Shown: piece after piece, positions 34,678 to 42,556 of the stretch
Position numbering within the stretch: the first letter of the stretch is position 1
Layout: every line of letters starts with the position of its first letter
Assembly: GCF_040566555.1 (NCBI RefSeq)
Contig: NZ_JBEWYP010000003.1
Span: 248,001 to 312,000, forward strand
Reading direction: 5' to 3'
DNA from: Sediminicola sp040566555
GTDB lineage: Bacteria; Bacteroidota; Bacteroidia; Flavobacteriales; Flavobacteriaceae
Length of the DNA stretch: 64,000 nt
Translations under genes and position numbers: made by a program
Notes under the pieces: generated by a model
The model's input: only the letters and a program-made list of their open reading frames with translations
Databases searched by the model: none
Told to the model about the DNA's origin: nothing

Positions 34678-35907
34678 TTAAACGTCAACTTTGGGATAAC
34701 AGATATAATATTTAGTCACTGTTTTGGAAAGCGCTTTTAAATTTAAATGGTCTGAAGCCTTGGCCACATCGGTGATTCTACCATTTCTTCTTACGATATT
34801 AATGTTCTGCCTATCTTGGTCATAGGCCTTGTTTCCAATCTTCCCACTAAAAACAAAATACGCAGTTTCCTCATCGGTAAGGTTATAAGATTTTTTTATT
34901 TTTTGGAATTGCTTTTGGAGCTTTTCATCATCAATTGGCTTGTTTTTCATTTTAATGGTCAACAATCTTCTATTGATGATCATATCGCACAATTCTGAAA
35001 GTACAAAGTCGGGATGCCCAACCCATAATTTTATAGCTGATAGGATGTCCACATCGTCCAATTTGGCAAAGATCTCCAAAGTATCGTCATCAAAATTACC
35101 CTCATTAATTTTATGCTGTATAAAAAACAACAAGGGTTTACTGCATTCTAGTTCCTCCCCTTTCTCCAATAACTCTTTGGCCCTTTTAAGAACGCTGATC
35201 AACAACTTTTCCGCCACCAAACCGGTCTTGTGCAGATATACCTGCCAGTACATGAAACGTCTGGACATCAGGAATTTCTCTACGGAATAAATACCTTTTT
35301 CCTCTACGACCAATTCCCCATCCACCACATTGAGCATGGTAATCAATCGATCAGAACTCACATTTCCTTCGGCAACACCAGTATAAAAACTGTCTCTTTT
35401 AAGGTAATCCATTCGATCCATATCGAGCTGACTGGACACCAATTGATTCAAGAATTTTTTAGGATAGGCCCTATTGAAGATCTGAATGGCCGTAGTTAAA
35501 CTTCCGTTAAACTTCATATTCAGTTTTTCCATGAAAAGAAGGGATATCCGCTCATGGTTGACCCCTTCCACAATACTGTGCTCCATGGCATGGGAAAAAG
35601 GACCGTGTCCTATATCATGTAATAAGATGGCACATAAGAGGCCTTCCTCTTCTTGCTCAGTTATCTCAACCTTCTTAAAACGAAGTACTTGTATGGCTTT
35701 TTGCATGAGATGCATACACCCCAAAGCATGATGAAATCGGGTATGGGTTGCTCCTGGATACACCAAAGAAGATAATCCCATTTGTGAAATTCTTCGCAAT
35801 CGCTGAAAATAGGGTTCGGCGATCAGGTCAAAAATTAGAGTATTGGGTATGCTAATAAATCCGTAAATTGGATCATTAAAAATTTTAAGTTTGTTTGATT
35901 TAATCAA
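34678..35907 (-). CDS. HD-domain phosphohydrolase, dGTPase-like
   Basis: A 409-aa HD superfamily hydrolase. The metal motif is spread over TRFHHALGCMHLM and LLHDIGHGPFSHAMEH, and QLDMDRMDYLKRDSFYTG is typical of the YwfO/dNTPase group. It probably hydrolyses dNTPs or another phosphoester. The only credible start is TTG at 35905-35907 (giving KLKIFNDPIYGFI early on), because no in-frame ATG precedes the conserved N-terminus. It is the first gene of the lipid A/efp operon, 23 bases before lpxD. Confidence 0.88.
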   Translation of the reverse strand: MIKSNKLKIFNDPIYGFISIPNTLIFDLIAEPYFQRLRRISQMGLSSLVYPGATHTRFHHALGCMHLMQKAIQVLRFKKVEITEQEEEGLLCAILLHDIGHGPFSHAMEHSIVEGVNHERISLLFMEKLNMKFNGSLTTAIQIFNRAYPKKFLNQLVSSQLDMDRMDYLKRDSFYTGVAEGNVSSDRLITMLNVVDGELVVEEKGIYSVEKFLMSRRFMYWQVYLHKTGLVAEKLLISVLKRAKELLEKGEELECSKPLLFFIQHKINEGNFDDDTLEIFAKLDDVDILSAIKLWVGHPDFVLSELCDMIINRRLLTIKMKNKPIDDEKLQKQFQKIKKSYNLTDEETAYFVFSGKIGNKAYDQDRQNINIVRRNGRITDVAKASDHLNLKALSKTVTKYYICYPKVDV

Positions 35908-35928
35908 AATTACGAATCTTTAAGGCAG

Positions 35929-35936
35929 CAAATATA
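35929..35936 (-). promoter_or_regulatory. -7 promoter element of the HD-lpx-efp operon
   Basis: Reads TATATTTG on the minus strand, a perfect TAnnTTTG, 22 bases before the TTG start codon of the HD gene. A second match, TAATTTTG, covers the start codon itself (35905-35912) and is less likely to be used. Confidence 0.55.
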
Positions 35937-35944
35937 AGCACTAA

Positions 35945-37489
35945 ATGAACAAGATTACAATCCTATGGGTAGATGATGAAATTGATCTACTTAAACCACA
36001 TATTATATTCCTCCAAAGCAAAAATTACGAAGTAATTACCTGTTTAAGTGGACAAGAAGCCTTGGAAGAACTTACCAAAAGTAAGGTAGATATTGTCTTT
36101 TTGGATGAAAACATGCCTGGAATATCGGGCTTGGAAACACTGAATGAAATTAAGATCATCAATAGCTCCTTACCTGTGGTGATGATTACAAAAAGTGAGG
36201 AAGAGTTAATTATGGAGGAAGCCATAGGTTCTAAAATAGCGGATTACCTAATAAAGCCAGTAAATCCCAACCAGATCCTTTTATCACTTAAAAAGAATTT
36301 GGACCACTCTAGGTTGGTGTCCGAAAAGACCACAGCCAACTATCAGCAAGAATTCCGGAAAATATCCATGGATCTTTCTATGGTGAACTCCTATGAAGAA
36401 TGGGCAGAGCTGTATAAGAAGCTTATATATTGGGAACTTCGTTTGGAAGAAATTGAAGACTCTGGTATGTTCGAAATATTGGAATCCCAGAAGACGGAGG
36501 CCAATGCCCAGTTCTGTAAATTCATGGAGAAAAACTATGAAGATTGGTACCAAGGCGGGGATGCACCGGTAATGTCGCATACCCTGTTCAAGGAATTGGT
36601 TAAGCCAGAACTAAAGGACAACAAGACCTTATTGGTGGTTATAGATAATTTGAGGTATGACCAATGGCTGGCCTTTGAAGACACTTTGAACACCTTTTAT
36701 AAAAAGAAAAAGGAAACACCTTATTATAGCATACTCCCAACAGCTACCCAATACGCCAGAAATGCAATCTTTTCTGGACTTACACCATTGGATATGGAAA
36801 AGAAGTATCCAGATTGGTGGAAAAATGATACGGATGAAGGTGGGAAAAATTTGTTTGAAGCTGAATTCTTAGGAACACAATTAAAGCGGTTGGGGTTAGA
36901 CCTAAAATGGGATTACCATAAAATAAGCAGTTTAAAACAAGGAAAACACTTATCCCAAAATTTCAAATCCCACAAGGAAAATGATTTAACGGTGATTGTC
37001 TATAATTTTGTGGACATGTTATCCCACTCTAGGACAGAAATGGAGGTCATCAAGGAATTGGCATCCAATGACAAAGCATATCGATCCTTGACCCTTAGCT
37101 GGTTTAAAAACTCCCCTTTACTGGAAATTATACAACAAGCACAGAATATGGGGCTCAAATTGATCATTACCACAGATCATGGTACCATAAATGTAAAACA
37201 GCCTTCAAAGGTCATAGGAGACAAGGAGACGAGTCTTAACTTACGATATAAAACAGGGAGAAGTCTTACGTATGAGGAGAAGGATGTTTTAGAAATTAGG
37301 AATCCAAAAGACGTTAATCTTCCTACTATAAATGTGAGCAGTTCTTTTATTTTTGCCAAGAACGATTTGTTTTTTGCCTATCCCAATAATTATAACCACT
37401 ATGTGAGTTATTATAGAAACACCTATCAGCATGGGGGCGTTTCATTGGAAGAGGTTATTATACCGTTTATAGTTCTTGAGCCTAGATAG
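35945..37489 (+). CDS. porX: PorX-type response regulator with PglZ domain
   Basis: A 514-aa two-component regulator. The receiver domain (about residues 1-120) has the acidic pair D10 D11, phosphoacceptor D54 in FLDENMPG, and K104 in YLIKPVN. A helical linker leads to a C-terminal PglZ domain of the alkaline-phosphatase superfamily, with VVIDNLRYDQW, YNFVDMLSHSRTE and TTDHGTINV supplying metal ligands. PorX is known to control type IX secretion genes in Bacteroidota and to hydrolyse oligonucleotide signals through PglZ. Its kinase partner porY is not here. It is divergent from the HD gene and followed by tsaE after 20 bases. Confidence 0.93.
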   Translation: MNKITILWVDDEIDLLKPHIIFLQSKNYEVITCLSGQEALEELTKSKVDIVFLDENMPGISGLETLNEIKIINSSLPVVMITKSEEELIMEEAIGSKIADYLIKPVNPNQILLSLKKNLDHSRLVSEKTTANYQQEFRKISMDLSMVNSYEEWAELYKKLIYWELRLEEIEDSGMFEILESQKTEANAQFCKFMEKNYEDWYQGGDAPVMSHTLFKELVKPELKDNKTLLVVIDNLRYDQWLAFEDTLNTFYKKKKETPYYSILPTATQYARNAIFSGLTPLDMEKKYPDWWKNDTDEGGKNLFEAEFLGTQLKRLGLDLKWDYHKISSLKQGKHLSQNFKSHKENDLTVIVYNFVDMLSHSRTEMEVIKELASNDKAYRSLTLSWFKNSPLLEIIQQAQNMGLKLIITTDHGTINVKQPSKVIGDKETSLNLRYKTGRSLTYEEKDVLEIRNPKDVNLPTINVSSSFIFAKNDLFFAYPNNYNHYVSYYRNTYQHGGVSLEEVIIPFIVLEPR

Positions 37490-37509
37490 GCAGTTTAGAT
37501 TATTTTATT

Positions 37510-37917
37510 ATGATGTATTCAGAAAAGGAGCTGCCCGAAGTGGCAAAAAAAATAGTGGCATCGGCCAAATCGAAGGTGATTTGCTTTCATGGTCCCATGG
37601 GGGCAGGTAAAACTACCCTTATAAAAGCCTTGGTAAAAGAATTGGGTGGCGCAGGCAATGCCAACAGCCCAACTTTTGGGATCGTTAATGAATATCATAC
37701 AACCACCAATGAGTTATTGGGGTACCATTTTGATTTTTACCGATTGGAAAACGAGGAAGAAGCCTTGGATTTTGGCGTAGAAGAATATTTATATTCCGGG
37801 GCATGGGTTTTTATAGAATGGCCGGAAAAAGTTCCATCCTATATTCCTGAAGATTGTACAAATCTGTTCATAGAAATTGTAGATCACAAGACCCGGAACA
37901 TAACCTTTGGCAATTAG
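37510..37917 (+). CDS. tsaE: tRNA threonylcarbamoyladenosine biosynthesis ATPase
   Basis: A 135-aa ATPase that works with TsaB and TsaD to make the universal t6A37 modification of ANN-decoding tRNAs. Walker A is GPMGAGKTTL (about residues 29-38). The family segments SPTFGIVNEY, HFDFYRLENEEEALDFGVEEYL and VFIEWPEKV are all present. The first ATG is at 37510, with a second in-frame ATG directly after. It is likely co-transcribed with porX. Confidence 0.95.
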   Translation: MMYSEKELPEVAKKIVASAKSKVICFHGPMGAGKTTLIKALVKELGGAGNANSPTFGIVNEYHTTTNELLGYHFDFYRLENEEEALDFGVEEYLYSGAWVFIEWPEKVPSYIPEDCTNLFIEIVDHKTRNITFGN

Positions 37918-38243
37918 GCAACTTCATTTTTATTCCAATAATTGCTTCTAATTAAAAACAATTAAGCTGCTAAAAAGTATGAATCACATGGGATTGTAGT
38001 AATAAATCTTTACGAACGAAGAATAAAGTCTTGATTTTTTATTTTCTATGAATACAAAAAATTATATGGATAAATGCACCATTCATACAGAATAAACTAC
38101 CAAAAATGAAGATAAAGTCCTACAAACCACAAAATTAATTGAATTTTATCTCAATAATAATTTTATACCACTCATTATTTACCTATATTTGTTTGTATAT
38201 TCGATAACGTTATAGATTTATATCTACAACAAAATCCTCCATT
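37918..38243. other. intergenic stretch before HTH regulator
   Basis: A 326-base AT-rich gap. It holds one perfect -7 box for the following HTH gene and no other feature I can support. No terminator is seen after tsaE. Confidence 0.5.
38184..38191 (+). promoter_or_regulatory. -7 promoter element of HTH gene
   Basis: TATATTTG, a perfect TAnnTTTG, lies 53 bases before the ATG. No clear TTG -33 box is at the standard spacing. Confidence 0.5.
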
Positions 38244-38627
38244 ATGATAAAAACTATAGATCGGTTAACACAATTCATCAAATACGCGGGATTAAGTGCC
38301 CGACAGTTTGATTTGTCCATAGGGGCCGGAAACGGTTATACTTTAAGGATGAAAAAAAATCATGCCTCAATTGGTAGTGATGTCATTGAAACAATCATTA
38401 GAACGTATCCACAATTAAATTTAGTTTGGTTGATGACGGGTGAAGGTGAAATGATTAAAAAAGGTGCAGAATCCAAGTCTTTGGAATTCGATCAATTGCC
38501 TGCCACCAAACAACAGGAAATTGAAAAGATAATTGAGCAAAAAATTAGGGAGCGCCAGGAAAATGAGTTACAAAAACTTCTTTTGGATGTGACCCAAGAA
38601 ATTGAAAAGACAAAAAGTAAAGATTAG
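38244..38627 (+). CDS. short HTH (XRE-like) regulator
   Basis: A 127-aa protein with an N-terminal helix-turn-helix of the lambda-repressor type common in flavobacteria. RLTQFIKYAGLSARQFD, the YPQLNLVWLMTGEGEMIKKG segment and a C-terminal charged coiled coil (about residues 85-127) are seen. The motif NLxWLxxGEG is shared with the regulator at 50380. It stands next to the cluster of four-helix-unit membrane proteins but is transcribed toward them from the other strand, so a regulatory link is only inferred. A terminator follows at 38668. Confidence 0.8.
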   Translation: MIKTIDRLTQFIKYAGLSARQFDLSIGAGNGYTLRMKKNHASIGSDVIETIIRTYPQLNLVWLMTGEGEMIKKGAESKSLEFDQLPATKQQEIEKIIEQKIRERQENELQKLLLDVTQEIEKTKSKD

Positions 38628-38667
38628 TCCCCCCCTATTCTACTTTTTTAGCATTCTATTCAACAGC

Positions 38668-38705
38668 TAAGGCTTCTTTAATTAATATTAAGGAAGCTTT
38701 TTTTA
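38668..38705 (+). terminator. intrinsic terminator after HTH gene
   Basis: AGGCTTC/GAAGCT arms extended by TTAAT-ATTAA pairing are followed by seven T. It lies between convergent genes and reads best rightward. Confidence 0.75.
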
Positions 38706-38760
38706 TTGGCTTGTTTCGATGGGATTTACACCATATTTAATTTAAAAAAGAGGAAGATCT

Positions 38761-40014
38761 TTATTTTTCTTTCTTCTTGTCCAATTCGGAAATAAGGGAT
38801 TCTTTAAGTTTCACAAGAGCTTCCATCCGTTCTGTAGCAGTAACTTCAGAAATCGTAGTTTCTTTTAGTTGATCCAATAATACCTTTTTTTCAATAACCG
38901 TACTGTTGCTTGAGCCCAACCGACTTACCAGATCATTTATCTCTTGGGTCAGATCCAAATAAATATCATAAATCTTGTAGCGATATTGGACAAAATAAGA
39001 TAAAACAAGAAGTAGTCCTACGATAAATAGGATTGCAGGCAACGCTTTAAAAAGTTCAAATTGATCTACAGGACCAGATGTACTTTGAACAGTTTCCCAA
39101 ATTTGAAATGAATATATAATAATTGGCACCAATAAAGAATACCTCCACCAGTTTTTACAACTAATAAACCAAATCATCAACGGAATCAGTACACATAGTT
39201 TTAAATTTAAATACCACAAGAACATGTGTATTCCATTAAAACCAAAATCATGAATTACAAACCAACCCCATTGATATGTTTTTATTCCTATAGGAATTAA
39301 AGTATCAACATAGTAAATGGCTGGGATTGAAATTAGCAAAATGGAACTAATTAATTCGAATACCTGCCGTATCCTCTTACGCTTTTTTGCTTTTTTTACG
39401 GAAAAATCCATTTCTGTATTTAAAACTTCTATCGCTCCGTATAACTTTTTCAAATAGCCTTGTGCAGAAGTTTGGTGTTGCACTCGCTCCAATTTATTTT
39501 TGTGTACACGCAAATTAGCATATATGTTCTTATAATTTTTAATTACCGGTGCACCCGTATCAATATCTCGTCCAATGTTGTTGAATCTAAAACCATAAAA
39601 CCTTCGATCAAGAAGAACCAAAGAAAGTAAGAATACCATTATAAAAATTATAATAGGTATTAAATTCTGAGAGCTTTTTTTTAGTACTCCTCCTTCATAT
39701 ATCAACTCAAATAGAAATAGCCCTATTGGGCTTAAAATAAAATATTTCCAAACAAAATGAGAAGTAAAAAACCAAATAATATAGAGAAGTAATGGTATAA
39801 GCATTGAAAGATTAAACCATACCAACGCCTGATTATTTAGAAAACTATGTTTAATGATCAGGTTGCCAATTCTATATACTCCTGACGTATCAGAATTTGT
39901 AAATATGTGTGAGTATAGTGTTATAGGCAGCAATATAATTGCGAACGCAATAAGGACATCCACTGACATTTTTTTCTTCCATAAGCTATTTCTCTCCCTT
40001 TTCTGTTCAGCCAT
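38761..40014 (-). CDS. membrane protein with two copies of a four-helix unit
   Basis: A 417-aa protein I do not recognise. It is an internal duplication. Unit 1 spans about residues 17-137 and unit 2 about 217-355, each with four predicted membrane helices and the aligned signature WFFTSHFVWKY (81-91) and WFISCKNWWRY (282-292). The copies are joined by a basic, coiled-coil-like linker (about 140-215), and the protein ends with a charged coiled-coil tail. The same unit occurs once in the 180-aa protein at 41972 and twice in the 404-aa protein just upstream. No catalytic residue, pore motif or domain name is evident. Confidence 0.8.
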   Translation of the reverse strand: MAEQKRERNSLWKKKMSVDVLIAFAIILLPITLYSHIFTNSDTSGVYRIGNLIIKHSFLNNQALVWFNLSMLIPLLLYIIWFFTSHFVWKYFILSPIGLFLFELIYEGGVLKKSSQNLIPIIIFIMVFLLSLVLLDRRFYGFRFNNIGRDIDTGAPVIKNYKNIYANLRVHKNKLERVQHQTSAQGYLKKLYGAIEVLNTEMDFSVKKAKKRKRIRQVFELISSILLISIPAIYYVDTLIPIGIKTYQWGWFVIHDFGFNGIHMFLWYLNLKLCVLIPLMIWFISCKNWWRYSLLVPIIIYSFQIWETVQSTSGPVDQFELFKALPAILFIVGLLLVLSYFVQYRYKIYDIYLDLTQEINDLVSRLGSSNSTVIEKKVLLDQLKETTISEVTATERMEALVKLKESLISELDKKKEK

Positions 40015-40168
40015 AAAAATCTAATGAACAACCTACAAAAGTTGAATTTTGAAATGAATATAAAGATTATACTCTAAGCGCTAAAACTTACATTTTAGTA
40101 TAAAATTTTATAAAATAATTAGAAAAGAGGTTCTTTAAAAGAATATTGTAAAACGTTTATTGAAAGGC

Positions 40169-41383
40169 CTAATGCTGAAGTGTTTTCAATTCCAAAACCA
40201 ATCTATTTCTAAGAAGTGCCAACCTTTCCTCATATTCTTTTGGTCGCAAATATTCCTTTTCTTTTGACAATTGCTGAAAAGGAATTGCAAACTTTTCATT
40301 GATATCAGATGATTGATGTTTTTCAATTATTCTTGTGATCTCATATTCCAATTTCCCATCTGCCTCCCTAATTTGCATTTGATAGGTGTTCACTTTGAAC
40401 AATAGTAACATCAGTAACAGTATGGGCACAATAAAAGGAAAAGAATAATAAAGTTCATGTTCATCGAGAGCCTGGGAAATACTTGGATTTACAATGGAGA
40501 CCAGCTGAAAGGCCACAATTAACAAATTGATCAGCACACCATATCTCCAAATGTGTTTACAAGTAAGAAACCAGGTTAATAGGTAAATTAAACTGAACAT
40601 TTTCAAACAAACAAAGTATACGAAAGTCTGAAAGGTCGGAAACCCCGCATTATATGAAAATCCAAATATTTGTACTTCCACAATATCATTGGGAACCAAT
40701 TTGTAGGAATAAAATAAAACAGGTAAGATCAAAAGAACAGTAACAATGCCAATTATGTTCGCTTTGGTCAAATTATTATGATTATTTGACAATGCAGTTG
40801 ATTCCGATCCAAATTCACGATTCGATTGCAAATCCTTAATTTTACCTAGCCCTGATTCCTTTTTAGATTCTACGGGTTGTGTTTTTAGTTTATCTATCGT
40901 TCTCTCTTTTATGGCAAGGACAAGCTTACGATCTTGAATGGTTTTTATCAAAAAAATAATGTCGCTGGTCACAACAGATAAGGAGTTTTGCAAATGGGTG
41001 GTAAAACGCTTAGACAGGACTATCAATAAAAGAAAATATAGGGAACCGCAAAGTAAAGTTACTAAGGATAAAATACCATAGCCCATGTCCGGGCCCCATA
41101 ATATAGCAACCATTTGGAAGATGGTCAATAACAGTCCCGGTATCAAACAATACCGCCAAATCCTCGGTTCTGAGATAAACCAATATCCCAATAATAAAAT
41201 TACATACAGCTTCCCTAAAACATAATATGATATAAATTCAGTGATCCTAATGGAGTATGAAAAAATAGATAAAGTATAAGAATCTGGTATCCATAAATAC
41301 ACATATAGCAATAAGGGTAAAAGTGCAATACTTAAGGTAAGTAGAAGCTGGGGGCTATATTTTATGGGTATGACATTCAACAA
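40169..41383 (-). CDS. membrane protein with two copies of a four-helix unit, paralogue
   Basis: A 404-aa protein homologous over its full length to the 417-aa neighbour. Unit 1 carries WFISEPRIWRY (about residues 68-78) and unit 2 WFLTCKHIWRY (about 271-281), each followed by another hydrophobic stretch. Both proteins end with related charged tails (ERMEALVKLKESL here matching EERLALLRNRLVLEL). No in-frame ATG precedes the first helix: the start is TTG at 41383 or the adjacent TTG. A perfect -7 box lies just upstream, so the mRNA may be nearly leaderless. It precedes the 417-aa gene by 154 bases in the same direction. Confidence 0.78.
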   Translation of the reverse strand: MLNVIPIKYSPQLLLTLSIALLPLLLYVYLWIPDSYTLSIFSYSIRITEFISYYVLGKLYVILLLGYWFISEPRIWRYCLIPGLLLTIFQMVAILWGPDMGYGILSLVTLLCGSLYFLLLIVLSKRFTTHLQNSLSVVTSDIIFLIKTIQDRKLVLAIKERTIDKLKTQPVESKKESGLGKIKDLQSNREFGSESTALSNNHNNLTKANIIGIVTVLLILPVLFYSYKLVPNDIVEVQIFGFSYNAGFPTFQTFVYFVCLKMFSLIYLLTWFLTCKHIWRYGVLINLLIVAFQLVSIVNPSISQALDEHELYYSFPFIVPILLLMLLLFKVNTYQMQIREADGKLEYEITRIIEKHQSSDINEKFAIPFQQLSKEKEYLRPKEYEERLALLRNRLVLELKTLQH

Positions 41384-41385
41384 TT

Positions 41386-41393
41386 CAAAAATA
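41386..41393 (-). promoter_or_regulatory. -7 promoter element of the 404-aa gene
   Basis: Reads TATTTTTG on the minus strand, a perfect TAnnTTTG, 3 to 6 bases before the TTG start codons. This implies a leaderless transcript or a different true start. Confidence 0.45.
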
Positions 41394-41661
41394 GTTTAAT
41401 TCATTAGATTTAATATAATATATCGACATAGTACCATTCAGGTTATGGATTAATAGTAACCATAAAGAATAAGGGCCTATTGTAAGTCTCATATTTTGAG
41501 AGAAAAGATAGCCTATATTATATTAAGTGTTAAAACATTTTGTAGGACTACATATCGGATAAGTCAAAATATTATTGTACATTTTCCATGAAAAGACACT
41601 AAATTCGATGAAAGTATTTTTTTTATCGATTAAATGTATTATTTTGTCGTTGTAATGCAAA

Positions 41662-41688
41662 TTGTTTGTAATTTTTTTCCTACATTTG
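41662..41688 (+). promoter_or_regulatory. promoter of small lipoprotein gene
   Basis: A TTG at 41662-41664 is separated by 16 bases from TACATTTG (41681-41688), a perfect TAnnTTTG. This is close to the flavobacterial consensus and predicts a 5' leader of about 35 bases. Confidence 0.6.
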
Positions 41689-41727
41689 TATTGAAGATGA
41701 AATTTTATTAACTAAAAACTTTTTACG

Positions 41728-41874
41728 ATGAACACAAAAAAGATTTTTTTCGCTGTTGTCGCCGCCACAACATTGCTTGTTGCTTCCTGTACTTCCAGTA
41801 CAGCTAGTGATGATGCATTGTACGAGCAAGGCATCGACAAAACGCTAATTAACAAAGGGAATGGTAACGGATAA
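41728..41874 (+). CDS. 48-aa small lipoprotein
   Basis: A short gene whose product starts MNTKKIFFAVVAATTLLVA and has lipobox VASC (Cys about residue 21). After cleavage, only about 28 residues remain: an acidic segment (SDDALYEQGIDK) and an Asn/Gly-rich tail ending NKGNGNG. It has its own consensus-like promoter and an immediate strong terminator, so it makes a short monocistronic mRNA. It lies between the two-unit and one-unit membrane proteins. I do not know a function. A structural, signal or toxin-like role are all possible. Confidence 0.8.
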   Translation: MNTKKIFFAVVAATTLLVASCTSSTASDDALYEQGIDKTLINKGNGNG

Positions 41875-41905
41875 ACATCTGTAATTGTTTTTTTTTGAAA
41901 TTTTT

Positions 41906-41935
41906 AAAAAGGGTAATCATAAATTACCCTTTTTT
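41906..41935 (+). terminator. terminator of small lipoprotein gene
   Basis: GGGTAAT / ATTACCC stem, extended by A-T pairs, with a six-base loop and six T. It lies 31 bases after the stop codon. Confidence 0.9.
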
Positions 41936-41971
41936 GCGTTTTATAGTTTCATACGCTAGATTTTTACATTA

Positions 41972-42514
41972 ATGAAAGAACAAGAGACCCCCAAAACAAA
42001 GAAGGCCAAAAAGAAACTACTCATAGAATCCTTAATGGTATTCTTGATCATATTGGCCCCATTTATATTCAAGGCACATGAGTATCTGCCCAAAGAACAA
42101 GGTGCAACATTTACTTTTCTTGGAATGACCTTTGACAGTAACGGCTTTGGCACAATGGAGCTTTATGGCTGGTTTATGGTAGGGAAAATTATTCCCTTAT
42201 ACTTATTTATTATTTGGTTTTTTACCTCTAAGGACTGGTGGTACCATATCATTTTGATCCCTATATGTATGTATTCCTTTCAAATTTTTGAAACGGTCTA
42301 TGGATCCGATGATTATGTAGACACAGATAATGTCCTTTGGATCTTACCTGTATGTATGGTCATTACCCCTATTGTATATTTTATTAGGATTAAGCTTTAT
42401 GATAAGCATGTGCATGGCATAGATTTGGATGCTATGGATGCGGAATTAAAAATGCTTCAAGAAAGGGAACGTTTACGAATGGAGAAAGAAGCACTTAAAA
42501 CAAAAAAATTGTAA
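41972..42514 (+). CDS. membrane protein with a single four-helix unit
   Basis: A 180-aa protein with a basic N-terminus, four predicted helices (about residues 17-35, 66-86, 90-108, 120-140) and a charged coiled-coil tail (141-180). The signature WFFTSKDWW (82-90) followed by YSFQIFETV matches both units of the 417-aa protein, especially its second one. It appears to be the ancestral-size form of the family. It lies 98 bases after the small lipoprotein, beyond a terminator, and 42 bases before alanine dehydrogenase. Confidence 0.8.
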   Translation: MKEQETPKTKKAKKKLLIESLMVFLIILAPFIFKAHEYLPKEQGATFTFLGMTFDSNGFGTMELYGWFMVGKIIPLYLFIIWFFTSKDWWYHIILIPICMYSFQIFETVYGSDDYVDTDNVLWILPVCMVITPIVYFIRIKLYDKHVHGIDLDAMDAELKMLQERERLRMEKEALKTKKL

Positions 42515-42556
42515 ATTTGAAGATGATGTGCCTATTGGCACGTTCAATTACAACTT

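Larger units (their letters stand above)
41384..41727. other. intergenic stretch between divergent genes
   Basis: A 344-base AT-rich gap between the leftward 404-aa gene and the rightward small lipoprotein gene. It holds a promoter at each end and no further gene. No operator-like symmetry stood out. Confidence 0.5.

Noticed and set aside
40099..40112. 14-base palindrome TATAAAATTTTATA between the two large membrane-protein genes
   Set aside because: It is composed of A and T only in an AT-rich gap, so chance symmetry is likely, and it does not overlap a recognisable promoter.
38116..41549. Inverted 11-mer AGTCCTACAAA / TTTGTAGGACT flanking the membrane-protein cluster
   Set aside because: An 11-base match between two places in a 64-kb window is expected many times by chance, no target duplication or transposase is present, and the flanks do not extend the match.
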